Positions 25,655 to 33,127 of a DNA stretch of 64,000 bases are shown here, piece after piece; position 1 is the first letter of the stretch; each line of letters starts with the position of its first letter. Source of the stretch: Dankookia rubra (lineage in GTDB: Bacteria > Pseudomonadota > Alphaproteobacteria > Acetobacterales > Acetobacteraceae); the NCBI RefSeq assembly GCF_004355005.1, contig NZ_SMSJ01000032.1, positions 1 to 64,000 of the forward strand, read 5' to 3'. The notes under the pieces were generated by a model that was not told the DNA's origin, ran no database searches, and saw only the letters and a list, made by a program, of their open reading frames with translations. Made by a program: the position numbers and the translations under genes.

Positions 25655-26128
25655 TTGCCGAAGAACACGATCTGCCTCTGGTACGACAAGGATGCCGAGA
25701 CCGCCGCCCGCTTCTACGCCGGTGTCTTCCCCGACAGTGCGGTGGGCGCCGTGCTCCGGGCGCCGGGCGACTACCCGGCCGGCAAGGCGGGCGACGTGCT
25801 GACGGTCGAGTTCACCGTCGCGGGCATCCCGTGCCTCGGGTTGAACGGCGGGCCCGCGTTCCGGCACAGCGAAGCCTTCTCGTTCCAGATCGCAACCGCC
25901 GACCAAGCGGAGACCGACCGCTACTGGGACGCCATCGTCGGCAACGGCGGCCAGGAAGGCGCGTGCGGCTGGTGCAAGGACCGGTGGGGGATCTCCTGGC
26001 AGATCACGCCGCGCGCGCTGACCGAGGCACTGGCGGCCGGCGGCGCTGAGGCCAAGCGCGCGTTCGAAGCCATGATGACCATGAGGAAGATCGACGTCGC
26101 GGCGATCGAGGCGGCGCGCCGCGGCTGA
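25655..26128 (+). CDS. VOC-family protein (3-demethylubiquinone methyltransferase-like fold)
   Basis: The 157-aa protein reads PKNTICLWYDKDAETAARFY, GIPCLGLNGGPAFRHSEAFS, CGWCKDRWGISWQITPRAL, the PF06983-like pattern (the 'methyltransferase' label is historic; members are VOC proteins). TTG 25655 is chosen because AAGGA lies eight bases upstream and it matches the family start PKN. It ends about 100 bp before the IS110 element. Confidence 0.85.
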   Translation: MPKNTICLWYDKDAETAARFYAGVFPDSAVGAVLRAPGDYPAGKAGDVLTVEFTVAGIPCLGLNGGPAFRHSEAFSFQIATADQAETDRYWDAIVGNGGQEGACGWCKDRWGISWQITPRALTEALAAGGAEAKRAFEAMMTMRKIDVAAIEAARRG

Positions 26129-26227
26129 CGCGTCGTCGCCCCTTGCGGATCCAGCCACCTCCAAAGCCATACCCGGCGGAAGTGGGCGGTTAGCAGCTTT
26201 AGGGGCGTCGATAGCCAAGCGTCATGT
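26129..26227. other. short spacer beside the IS110 element
   Basis: No gene is seen between the VOC stop and the left inverted repeat of the IS110 element. The minus-strand frame through here reads STPLKLLTAHFRRVWLWRWL, which looks coding, but I could not identify it; it may be a transposase tail. Confidence 0.25.
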
Positions 26228-26491
26228 GTGGACGGCCCCTTTGACGCAAGGGCGATTTGACGATTGGCGCCGCGGTCGGGTGCGGTCATGTGTCCGGCCT
26301 GTCTGCGCGGCACACGGCCGCTGGCCCTGATGCAATCCGCGACCTGGCTCCCAATCAGATTTGCGCGCTCTGAGGCGCGAAACGCTTGGCGGGTTCTGCC
26401 TGGTCCCGGCTTCGACCGGTTCGCCATCACGCCACCATCGCCCTCACGCACCCGCCGGTCGCGGCGACCTCCGGCGGGGAACTGTCGAAGC

Positions 26492-27526
26492 CTATGCGCC
26501 CGCGTGCTGCGGGAATCCCCGCTGCGGGCGGTAGCTCTCACCCCGCGCCAGCAGCGCCCAGACGATCCGTGCCGTCTTGTTGGCCTGCGCGACGGCCGCG
26601 ACCATCGTCGGGCGGCGCTCGATGAGCTCCGCGAGCCAGCCCTCCCGTGCCTTGATGCGGGTATGGCGGATCACCGCGGTCGCCCCGAGCACCAGGAGGC
26701 GCCGCAGGTAGTGGTCACCGGCCTTGGAGATGCCGCCCTGTCGCGGCTTGCCGCCGGTGCTGTTCTGCTTCGGCACGAGCCCAATCCAGGCCGCGAAGTG
26801 CCGCGCCGAGGCGAAGTTCGACACGTCGCCCACCGTGGCGACGACCGCCGACGCGGTGATAGGCCCGATGCCTGGCACAGCCGCCAGGCGTCGGCTCGCC
26901 TCGTTCTCCTTGTGCCAGGCGACGATCGCCGCCTCGATCTCCTCAACCCGCTTGCCGAGCGCTTCCAGTTCCGCCGCCAGACCTCGCAGCGCCTGCCGTG
27001 CCAGCGGCGGCAACGTGGCCTCATCCTCCCCGAGCAGCACCGCCAGCAGCTCCGCGACGCGGCTGATCCCCTGCGGCGCCACGATGCCGAACTCGGCCAG
27101 GTGCCCGCGCAACGCGTTCACGAGCGCCGTGCGCTGGCGAACCAGCAGATCCCGCGTCCGGTGTAGCATCAGCACTGCCTGCTGGTCCGCCGTCTTCATC
27201 GGCACGAAGCGCATCGTCGGCCGGGTCACCGCCTCGCAGATCGCCTCGGCATCGGCCGCATCGGTCTTGCCGCGCTTGACGTACGGCTTCACGTAGGCCG
27301 CCGGGATCAGCCGCACCTCGTGGCCAAGCGCCCGGATCTCGCGCGCCCAATGATGCGCCGTGCCGCAGGCCTCGATGCCCACAAGGCACGGCCGCAGCGC
27401 ACGGAAGAAATCCAGCACCTCGGCGCGCCCCAACCTGCGCCGCAGCACCGCGTGGCCAGTGGCGTCAACTCCGTGCGCCTGGAACACGCGCTTGGCGATG
27501 TCCAAACCAATCGTGGTAATCTCCAT
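26492..27526 (-). CDS. IS110-family transposase
   Basis: The 344-aa protein begins MEITTIGLDIAKRVFQAHGV, with the first catalytic Asp of the RuvC-like DEDD domain (GLDIAK). EACGTAHHWAREI and KRGKTDAADAEAICEA supply further acidic residues. The C-terminal Tnp_20 part reads LAAVPGIGPITASAVVATVG, FAAWIGLVPKQNSTGGKPRQ, and GISKAGDHYLRRLLVLGA, holding the catalytic Ser region of this recombinase family. It appears intact and may be active. Its start is only 2 bp from a stem-loop (27528-27601). Confidence 0.93.
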   Translation of the reverse strand: MEITTIGLDIAKRVFQAHGVDATGHAVLRRRLGRAEVLDFFRALRPCLVGIEACGTAHHWAREIRALGHEVRLIPAAYVKPYVKRGKTDAADAEAICEAVTRPTMRFVPMKTADQQAVLMLHRTRDLLVRQRTALVNALRGHLAEFGIVAPQGISRVAELLAVLLGEDEATLPPLARQALRGLAAELEALGKRVEEIEAAIVAWHKENEASRRLAAVPGIGPITASAVVATVGDVSNFASARHFAAWIGLVPKQNSTGGKPRQGGISKAGDHYLRRLLVLGATAVIRHTRIKAREGWLAELIERRPTMVAAVAQANKTARIVWALLARGESYRPQRGFPQHAGA

Positions 27527-27527
27527 A

Positions 27528-27601
27528 GTGGACGGCTCCTCTGCTCGCAGACCTCAACAGCCGCGAGCCTGGCACTGCGATGCCGCTCGGGGGCCGTCCA
27601 C
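27528..27601 (-). ncRNA. candidate structured RNA / bridge-RNA region of the IS110 element
   Basis: A perfect 9-bp stem (GTGGACGGC 27528-27536 with GCCGTCCAC 27593-27601) encloses two hairpins: GCTCGC/GCGAGC (27543-27548, 27563-27568, 14-nt loop) and GGCA/TGCC (27571-27574, 27581-27584, 6-nt loop). IS110 elements are known to encode a bridge RNA from a noncoding end, with two loops pairing to target and donor. The fold and location fit, but the real RNA is usually longer. The stem also lies against AGGAG (27537-27541), so it may instead gate transposase translation. Confidence 0.45.
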
Positions 27602-27833
27602 CGCATCAGTTCCACTCCCGAAAACAGACGCAGGAGCGTTGCCTCCGAGCTCGGTTTCGAGCTGCTACTGGGTATCTACCCCACTGGCTCGTCTGGCTTA
27701 CTTGGCCAGACTGCTTCCTCCGGGGGGCGGCTCGTCACCCACGGACACCATTCGTCGGAGCGGCGCTGGAAGCCCGCTTGCATCCTGGGGCGCGACACCG
27801 CAGGCGGTCGGGCATCCCGAACGCTGAAGGCGC
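27602..27833. other. spacer between IS110 element and HPP gene
   Basis: No gene is recognised. With the IS leader (27527-27601) it forms a 307-bp gap in which frames on both strands lack family features. Confidence 0.35.
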
Positions 27834-29042
27834 TCAGCTGGCCTCTTTGAGCGAGGATCCTGCCAAACGAAAGGAAAGGACAGTGCCCGGCCCATCCGCC
27901 TCGGCCAACCGGCCGCGATACAGCGCAGCCACGAGATCGGACTGCGCCACCATGCCGGCCAACCGGCGTTCCTGATCGATGACCGGAAGCTGGTGCAGTC
28001 CGGCGGCCATGAGGGGCACCAACGCGACAACATGTGCGTCTACGCCAATCGTCCGGACCGGCGCCGCCATAATCTGGCCGACGACCTCGGGCTTCTCAGA
28101 GAACATGCCCGCGGCCGGTCGCAGGAAGCGAGAAAGGCGGCCTCGTAGCCCCTCAAGGCAGTCCAGGTCGGGATGTTTCACGAAGTCGGCCAGCGTGACG
28201 ATGCCGATGACCCGCCGCGCCCTGTCAAGCACGGGCAACCCGCTGACCCTGCGCCGCCGCAGCAGCGTCCAGGCTTCCTGCAGCGGCGTGCCGAACTCCA
28301 CCGCAGCGACGTCTCGGGACATGATCTCCGCGCATGTCATCTCGCCGAGCCGACGATGGTAGGATTCCATCTCGGCCTGCTGAAACAGGCTTTCCAGGTC
28401 GGCGCGTGCAACATCCAATAGTTGGTCATGGCGCCGGAGCACGGCATCCAGATCGGCAGTGGAGAATCCAAGTCGCTGCGCTGGGGTGGGATCCTGCGTC
28501 TGATGATTGTGCGCTGGCTTCAAACCATGTGGGTAGCGTCGACCAGCCAGGTTATTGAAGACGATGGCGGCCAGGAGCAGCAACACCGAATTCACGCCCA
28601 CTGGGTTGATGGCAAATGCCCAGTCTGTACCCTGGACTGCCGGGCCGCCGGTTGCCGCTAGCAAGGCGACAGCTCCGCCTGGCGGATGCAAGCAACGCAG
28701 TGCCAACATGATGCCGACTGCAGCGGCTACTGCTACAGGCGCCGCGAATAAAGCGTCAGGGATCCACTTGGCGCAGGCAATGCCGACAACCGCCGAGATT
28801 ACATTGCCGCCAAGCATGGGCCAGGGCTGTGCGAGCGGACTGGCTGGCACGCCGAACAGCAACACGGCGGAAGCTCCCATGGGCGCGAGCAGCAACGGAA
28901 GAACTCCGTTAGGCTCTACCACCAGGCGAGTGGCCAAGCTGGCCATGAATAGACCGAACAGCGCGCCACCGCAGGCACGCAGCCGCTCCGTCCAACTGAT
29001 CTGCAATGGTGCCGGCAGCAAGGCACGCAGGAAGTCGCTCAC
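27834..29042 (-). CDS. HPP-family membrane protein with two CBS domains
   Basis: The 402-aa protein has an N-terminal HPP domain of about four membrane helices (LLAPMGASAVLLFGVPASPL, PWPMLGGNVISAVVGIACAK, ALRCLHPPGGAVALLAATGG with the H-P-P motif) and a cytoplasmic pair of CBS domains (CAEIMSRDVAAVEFGTPLQE and VGQIMAAPVRTIGVDAHV) that usually bind adenine nucleotides. HPP proteins have been linked to nitrite transport in chloroplasts; the bacterial substrate is open. GTG 29042 (GGAG upstream) is preferred over TTG 29048. Confidence 0.88.
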   Translation of the reverse strand: MSDFLRALLPAPLQISWTERLRACGGALFGLFMASLATRLVVEPNGVLPLLLAPMGASAVLLFGVPASPLAQPWPMLGGNVISAVVGIACAKWIPDALFAAPVAVAAAVGIMLALRCLHPPGGAVALLAATGGPAVQGTDWAFAINPVGVNSVLLLLAAIVFNNLAGRRYPHGLKPAHNHQTQDPTPAQRLGFSTADLDAVLRRHDQLLDVARADLESLFQQAEMESYHRRLGEMTCAEIMSRDVAAVEFGTPLQEAWTLLRRRRVSGLPVLDRARRVIGIVTLADFVKHPDLDCLEGLRGRLSRFLRPAAGMFSEKPEVVGQIMAAPVRTIGVDAHVVALVPLMAAGLHQLPVIDQERRLAGMVAQSDLVAALYRGRLAEADGPGTVLSFRLAGSSLKEAS

Positions 29043-29271
29043 GGCCAAAGCTCCAAGCCATGGCCTTCGTGCACGAGGCTCAAAACCAGGCAGAGACGAT
29101 CTAAGCAGGGGCGGCGTTCATACAGTGCTGGTCGGAAACAGCAACCGCACGCGCTTGCCCGGCTCTTAGAAACTGCGATGGCTGAGCCCTCGCATGGCTG
29201 CTTAAACGGCGGTGGCGGCCGGCTCCGAACCTGTGTTGGTCGGCTCGAGCGACTGCACACTCGGGCTTCTT

Positions 29272-30333
29272 TTAGCCCGAGAGCCCAACCTCACGCGCGA
29301 AGGCGCGCCGCGCTGCCAACTCCCGCGCCAAGCGCCGCACCGCCGTGTCACCGGTCTCGAAGATTGCACGGTTGCCGTTGCCATTCGCGACCGCGCGGAA
29401 AGCGTCACCTTTTATCGCCTCGGCCAGCACCGTCCGCAACCGCTCGACAATCGCGGTCGGCGTCGCTAATGGTGCCAGCATACCGTTCCAGATTGTGAAA
29501 TCCGGCTCGCTCAATCCAAGCTCAGCGGTCGTCGGTACCTCCGGCAGTTCCGGCATGCGGCCGTGGCCTATTACCAGCAGCGGACGCAACCGGCCTTCTC
29601 GGAAATGAGGTCCGGCCGTTGCGTAGTCGGCGCTGCCGATTTGCACATGACCGGCCACTAGGTCGGCAAGCTGCGGCGCCGTGCCGCGGTAGGGCACCTT
29701 GGTCAGTTCCAGGCGGAAATGCCGCGCCAGCTGCTCCACCGCTTGTTCCGAGACCGAGCCGCTGCCGGTAGTGCCGAAGGCCAGCGGCGGCCGGCGCGGA
29801 TCCTGGGCTCGTGCCAGAAGCGCGCCGAAATCCTCGATGCCGAACGACGGATGAGCCCAGAGCACGCTGACTGATTCGACGAACAGGCCGATCGGCACGA
29901 AATCCTGCAATGGATCGAACTGCACCGCTTCGCCGAGGGCGACGACGCTGCCGATGAAGGCCGTGGTATTGGCCACCAGCAGCGTATGACCATCCGCTGC
30001 GCTGCGGGCAACATGCTGCACACCGACCGTGCCGGTAGCGCCAGTGCGGTTGTCCACGACCACCGGCTGGCCGAGCAGCGGCGCCAGCTCCCGCGCCACG
30101 GCCCTGCCATAGGTATCGGTCGGGCCGCCGGCCGGCCAGGGTACGACGACACGCACCGGGCGACTAGGCCAACTCGCATCAGGCTGCGCTGTGGCAGGGC
30201 GGATCAGAGCGGCGGCGAGGCTGCCGCCGAGCAGCGCGCGGCGGGGGAGTTGCACCGGCCGGTCCTTGGCCGAGAGCTGGTCATGCGTGGTGCTCGCTAG
30301 ATGAACGGCGAGGATCTCGGACTTCCGGGTCAT
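29272..30333 (-). CDS. Bug-family (tripartite tricarboxylate) periplasmic receptor
   Basis: The 353-aa protein has a signal region (PRRALLGGSLAAALIRPATA), then WPSRPVRVVVPWPAGGPTDT, GQPVVVDNRTGATGTVGVQH, ADGHTLLVANTTAFIG, FGTTGSGSVSEQAVEQLARH, and KVPYRGTAPQLADLVAGHVQ, the full Bug (PF03401) pattern. Bug proteins capture carboxylates or other anions, usually for TctAB permeases; none is encoded here. The 32-residue stretch before the signal suggests the true start may lie inside. It is the third cistron after a flavin monooxygenase and another Bug gene. Confidence 0.9.
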   Translation of the reverse strand: MTRKSEILAVHLASTTHDQLSAKDRPVQLPRRALLGGSLAAALIRPATAQPDASWPSRPVRVVVPWPAGGPTDTYGRAVARELAPLLGQPVVVDNRTGATGTVGVQHVARSAADGHTLLVANTTAFIGSVVALGEAVQFDPLQDFVPIGLFVESVSVLWAHPSFGIEDFGALLARAQDPRRPPLAFGTTGSGSVSEQAVEQLARHFRLELTKVPYRGTAPQLADLVAGHVQIGSADYATAGPHFREGRLRPLLVIGHGRMPELPEVPTTAELGLSEPDFTIWNGMLAPLATPTAIVERLRTVLAEAIKGDAFRAVANGNGNRAIFETGDTAVRRLARELAARRAFAREVGLSG

Positions 30334-30360
30334 GGCACGATCTTTCGAATAGCGGCGCTG

Positions 30361-31320
30361 CTAGGCACCGAAGCTGCGAACCACCGGGGCAAAAGCCTCG
30401 CTCGCCTGCCGCGCGCGGGTCCGGAAAGCCTCCGGCCCAAGACCGGTGATGGCGAAACCGAGGCCGGTCAGTCGCTCCGCCACCGCCGCTTCGCCGAGCG
30501 CGCCGGCAAGCGCGCCGTGCAGCCGTGCCACCACCGCGGCCGGCGTTTGCGCCGGAGCCAGCACGCCCTGCCAGGAGTCGACGTCGAAGCCCGGAGCGAC
30601 GGTCTCGGCCAAGCTCGGCACCTCAGGCAGCGCCGGGTCCCGCGCCGAAGTGCAAATCGCCAGCGGCAGGATGCCGCCCTGGCGCACCTGCTCGGTGATC
30701 GCCGGCAGCGTGATGACCAGCGCATCGGTGCTGCGCGCCAGCAGGTCGGCGATGGCCGGACCACCGCCGCGATAGCTGACATACTCCACCCTGAGCCCAC
30801 CCAGCTGGCGGCCCAGCAGTTCATGCACCACCTGGGCGATGCCGCCCTGCGCCGGTAGGCCGATATTCAACGTGCCCGGCCGGGCACGCACCGTGGCGAC
30901 ATACTCCGCGATGTTGCGGAAAGGCGCTGCCGGGTGCGTCACCAGGATCTGCGCCGCGCGCACCGCCTGCGTCACCGGGGCGAAAGCGGTTTCGAAGCCG
31001 ATGCCGGCCTGCGGCTGGGCCAGGCTGGCCAGCACGATGGCATCGCCAGTGAGCAGAAGCGTGTGGCCATCCGGCTCGGCCCGGGCGACTTGATGTGCGG
31101 CTAGCAGGCCGTTGGCGCCACCCTGGTTCTCGACCACCACTGGCTGCCCCAGGCGGCTGGCGAGGGCGGGGGACAGAATGCGGGCCAGGGTGTCGAGGCT
31201 GGCACCGGGCGACGAGGAGACGACGAGGCGGAGCGGACGCTGCGGGAAGGCGACGGCGCGGGCCTGGCGGGTAGCCATTACGGTAGCCGCGCCGGCCAGC
31301 AGGTGGCGGCGTGCGAACAT
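30361..31320 (-). CDS. Bug-family periplasmic receptor
   Basis: The 319-aa protein starts MFARRHLLAGAATVMATRQA (signal), then FPQRPLRLVVSSSPGASLDT, GQPVVVENQGGANGLLAAHQ, PDGHTLLLTGDAIVLASL, and VEYVSYRGGGPAIADLLARS. It is a complete Bug receptor. The 27-bp spacing to the next Bug gene and 100 bp from the monooxygenase stop indicate an operon. Its N-terminus closely resembles the truncated Bug remnant at 43726-43840, so the two are probable paralogues. Confidence 0.9.
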   Translation of the reverse strand: MFARRHLLAGAATVMATRQARAVAFPQRPLRLVVSSSPGASLDTLARILSPALASRLGQPVVVENQGGANGLLAAHQVARAEPDGHTLLLTGDAIVLASLAQPQAGIGFETAFAPVTQAVRAAQILVTHPAAPFRNIAEYVATVRARPGTLNIGLPAQGGIAQVVHELLGRQLGGLRVEYVSYRGGGPAIADLLARSTDALVITLPAITEQVRQGGILPLAICTSARDPALPEVPSLAETVAPGFDVDSWQGVLAPAQTPAAVVARLHGALAGALGEAAVAERLTGLGFAITGLGPEAFRTRARQASEAFAPVVRSFGA

Positions 31321-31420
31321 CGGTGGGAACCTTCGATGCGATGAGGGGGCGGGCGGGGACGCGGTTAGCCGGTGCGCCAACACCGCGCCCGGATGCCGTG
31401 CCAACCACGTGACAGCCGCA

Positions 31421-32764
31421 TCATGAGGCGCGTCGCTGCGGCAGGGCAGCGAAGCGGCTCTCCGGCCGAGGCAGGCCGTAGTGGTCACGCAGCGTCGAGC
31501 GGGCATACTCCTCGCGGAACAGGCCGCGGCGGCGTAGCAGCGGCACCACCTGGTCAGCGAAGGCCTCGAAGCCGCCGGGCAACCAGGGCGGCATGATGTT
31601 GAAGCCATCTGCCGCAGCCTGGGTGAACCAGGTCTCGATATGGTCGGCGACCTGTTCCGGCGTGCCGGCCAGCACGAAATGCCCACGGGCACCCGCCAGC
31701 CGGTGCAGCAGGCCGCGCAAGGTCGGCTTCTCCCGGTCCACGATGTCGAGCACGACCTGGAAGCGGCTCGCGACGGCGCGCGAATTGTCGGGCGCGATCA
31801 GATGGCGCGGAAAGGGCGCGTCCAGGTCGTGCCCAGTGAAATCCACGCCGAGCATCTGTCGCAGCTGCTGCAGCGAATAGCCCGGCTGGATCAGGTCGTT
31901 GAACTCCGCCTGCAGCCGCTTCGCCTCGGCTTCTGTACCGCCGATGAAGGGGCTCAGACCGGGGAGCACCCGGATATGCTCGGGCCGGCGGCCGAGGCCC
32001 AGCGCGCGGGACTTGATGTCGCAATAGAACTCCTGCGCGCTGGGCAGGGTCTGATGCGCGGTGAAAATCGCCTCCGCCCAGCGTGCGGCGAAGCCGCGGC
32101 CATCTTCGGAGGATCCGGCCTGGACGTAGACCGGTCGGCCCTGCGGCACGCGCGGCACATTCAGCGGCCCGCGCACCGTGAAGTAGCGGCCCTCATGGTC
32201 AAGTCGGTGAATCTTCGCGGGATCAGCATAGCGGCCGCCTACCGGATCGGCGAGCACCGCGTCGTCCTCCCAGCTGTCCCAAAGGCCGGTCACCACCTCA
32301 AGAAACTCCTGCGCCCTTGCATAGCGCTCAGCGTGCGAGGGATGCGCGTCGAGGCCGAAGTTGAAAGCCGCCGCATCGTTGGTCGTTGTGACGATGTTCC
32401 AACCGACCCGGCCGCGGCTCTGGTGGTCCACCGAGGCAAAGAGGCGCGCCAAGTTATAGGGCTGATGATAGGTGGTCGAGGCCGTGGCGATCAGCCCGAT
32501 GCGACTGGTGGCAGCGGCAATGCCAGCCAGCAAGGTGATCGGCTCCAGTCGGAAGCGCGGGGCGTATTCGATGTTCTCCGCCAGCACCGGGCCATCGGCG
32601 AAGAATACCGCATCAAAGGCTACCTGCTCGGCCTGCTGTGCCAGTCGCTGGAACCAGCTGACGTCGGTGAGCCGAGCTATCTCGGCACTGGGATAGCGCC
32701 ACGCTGCCTCATGATGCCCGTCCGGGTAGATGAAAAGGTTGAGGCTGAGCTGGCGGGTGGGCAT
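31421..32764 (-). CDS. NtaA/SnaA/DszA-type flavin-dependent monooxygenase
   Basis: The 447-aa luciferase-like protein begins QLSLNLFIYPDGHHEAAWRY and shows FDAVFFADGPVLAENIEY, GLIATASTTYHQPYNLARLF, GRVGWNIVTTTNDAAAFNFG, then GRPVYVQAGSSEDGRGFAAR. This is the large (about 440-aa) NtaA/DszA subgroup, FMNH2-dependent enzymes attacking nitrilotriacetate, dibenzothiophene sulfone or similar. ATG 32764 has AAGGA upstream. It leads a minus-strand operon with two Bug receptors and is divergent from the haloperoxidase-ABC operon. Confidence 0.92.
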   Translation of the reverse strand: MPTRQLSLNLFIYPDGHHEAAWRYPSAEIARLTDVSWFQRLAQQAEQVAFDAVFFADGPVLAENIEYAPRFRLEPITLLAGIAAATSRIGLIATASTTYHQPYNLARLFASVDHQSRGRVGWNIVTTTNDAAAFNFGLDAHPSHAERYARAQEFLEVVTGLWDSWEDDAVLADPVGGRYADPAKIHRLDHEGRYFTVRGPLNVPRVPQGRPVYVQAGSSEDGRGFAARWAEAIFTAHQTLPSAQEFYCDIKSRALGLGRRPEHIRVLPGLSPFIGGTEAEAKRLQAEFNDLIQPGYSLQQLRQMLGVDFTGHDLDAPFPRHLIAPDNSRAVASRFQVVLDIVDREKPTLRGLLHRLAGARGHFVLAGTPEQVADHIETWFTQAAADGFNIMPPWLPGGFEAFADQVVPLLRRRGLFREEYARSTLRDHYGLPRPESRFAALPQRRAS

Positions 32765-32877
32765 CGGATGGATTCCTTGCCGTGCGGCGGCGCTGGGTGA
32801 GTTGGGCGGCGGACACCAGTGCTCCCGACATAAAACATCATTCGACATCGTTCAATGGATTTGACTCCTTTCTTTTA

Positions 32878-32898
32878 TCGTGAATTGATGGTTCACGA
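32878..32898. promoter_or_regulatory. inverted repeat, candidate operator between divergent operons
   Basis: TCGTGAA (32878-32884) and TTCACGA (32892-32898) are perfect complements separated by seven bases. They sit in the 363-bp, AT-rich gap (32765-33127) between the flavin monooxygenase operon and the haloperoxidase-ABC operon. The spacing (centres 14 bp apart) suits a dimeric regulator. No other gene is seen in the gap; both promoters must lie here. No regulator gene is adjacent. Confidence 0.5.
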
Positions 32899-33127
32899 CG
32901 ATGCTCATCCGCGTCGTCGGGCGGAGAATTCATATGATCGAAAGCCACTCGGGGCTCTCCATACGGCCACTTCAATGTTGTTGAAGCTGCTGGCCCGAAT
33001 TCAAATTTTGCCACAGTCTGTCTCGATGAAGACGACAATGAAGCACGACATGCAACTGCCTTTCCTGCCTCGATGTCGCCCACCTGAGTGTCCAGGACTA
33101 ATTCACGAAATTAAATAGGACATTACG

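Larger units (their letters stand above)
26228..27601 (-). mobile_element. IS110/IS1111-family element, about 1.37 kb
   Basis: A 12-bp sequence GTGGACGGCCCC at 26228-26239 is repeated in inverse orientation at 27590-27601, bracketing an intact IS110-type transposase. Subterminal inverted repeats of this size are known for the IS1111 subgroup. A third, shorter copy (GTGGACGGC) lies at 27528-27536, next to the transposase start. True tips and the target core cannot be fixed without an empty site; the 250-bp stretch 26240-26491 is its noncoding end beyond the transposase stop. Confidence 0.7.
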
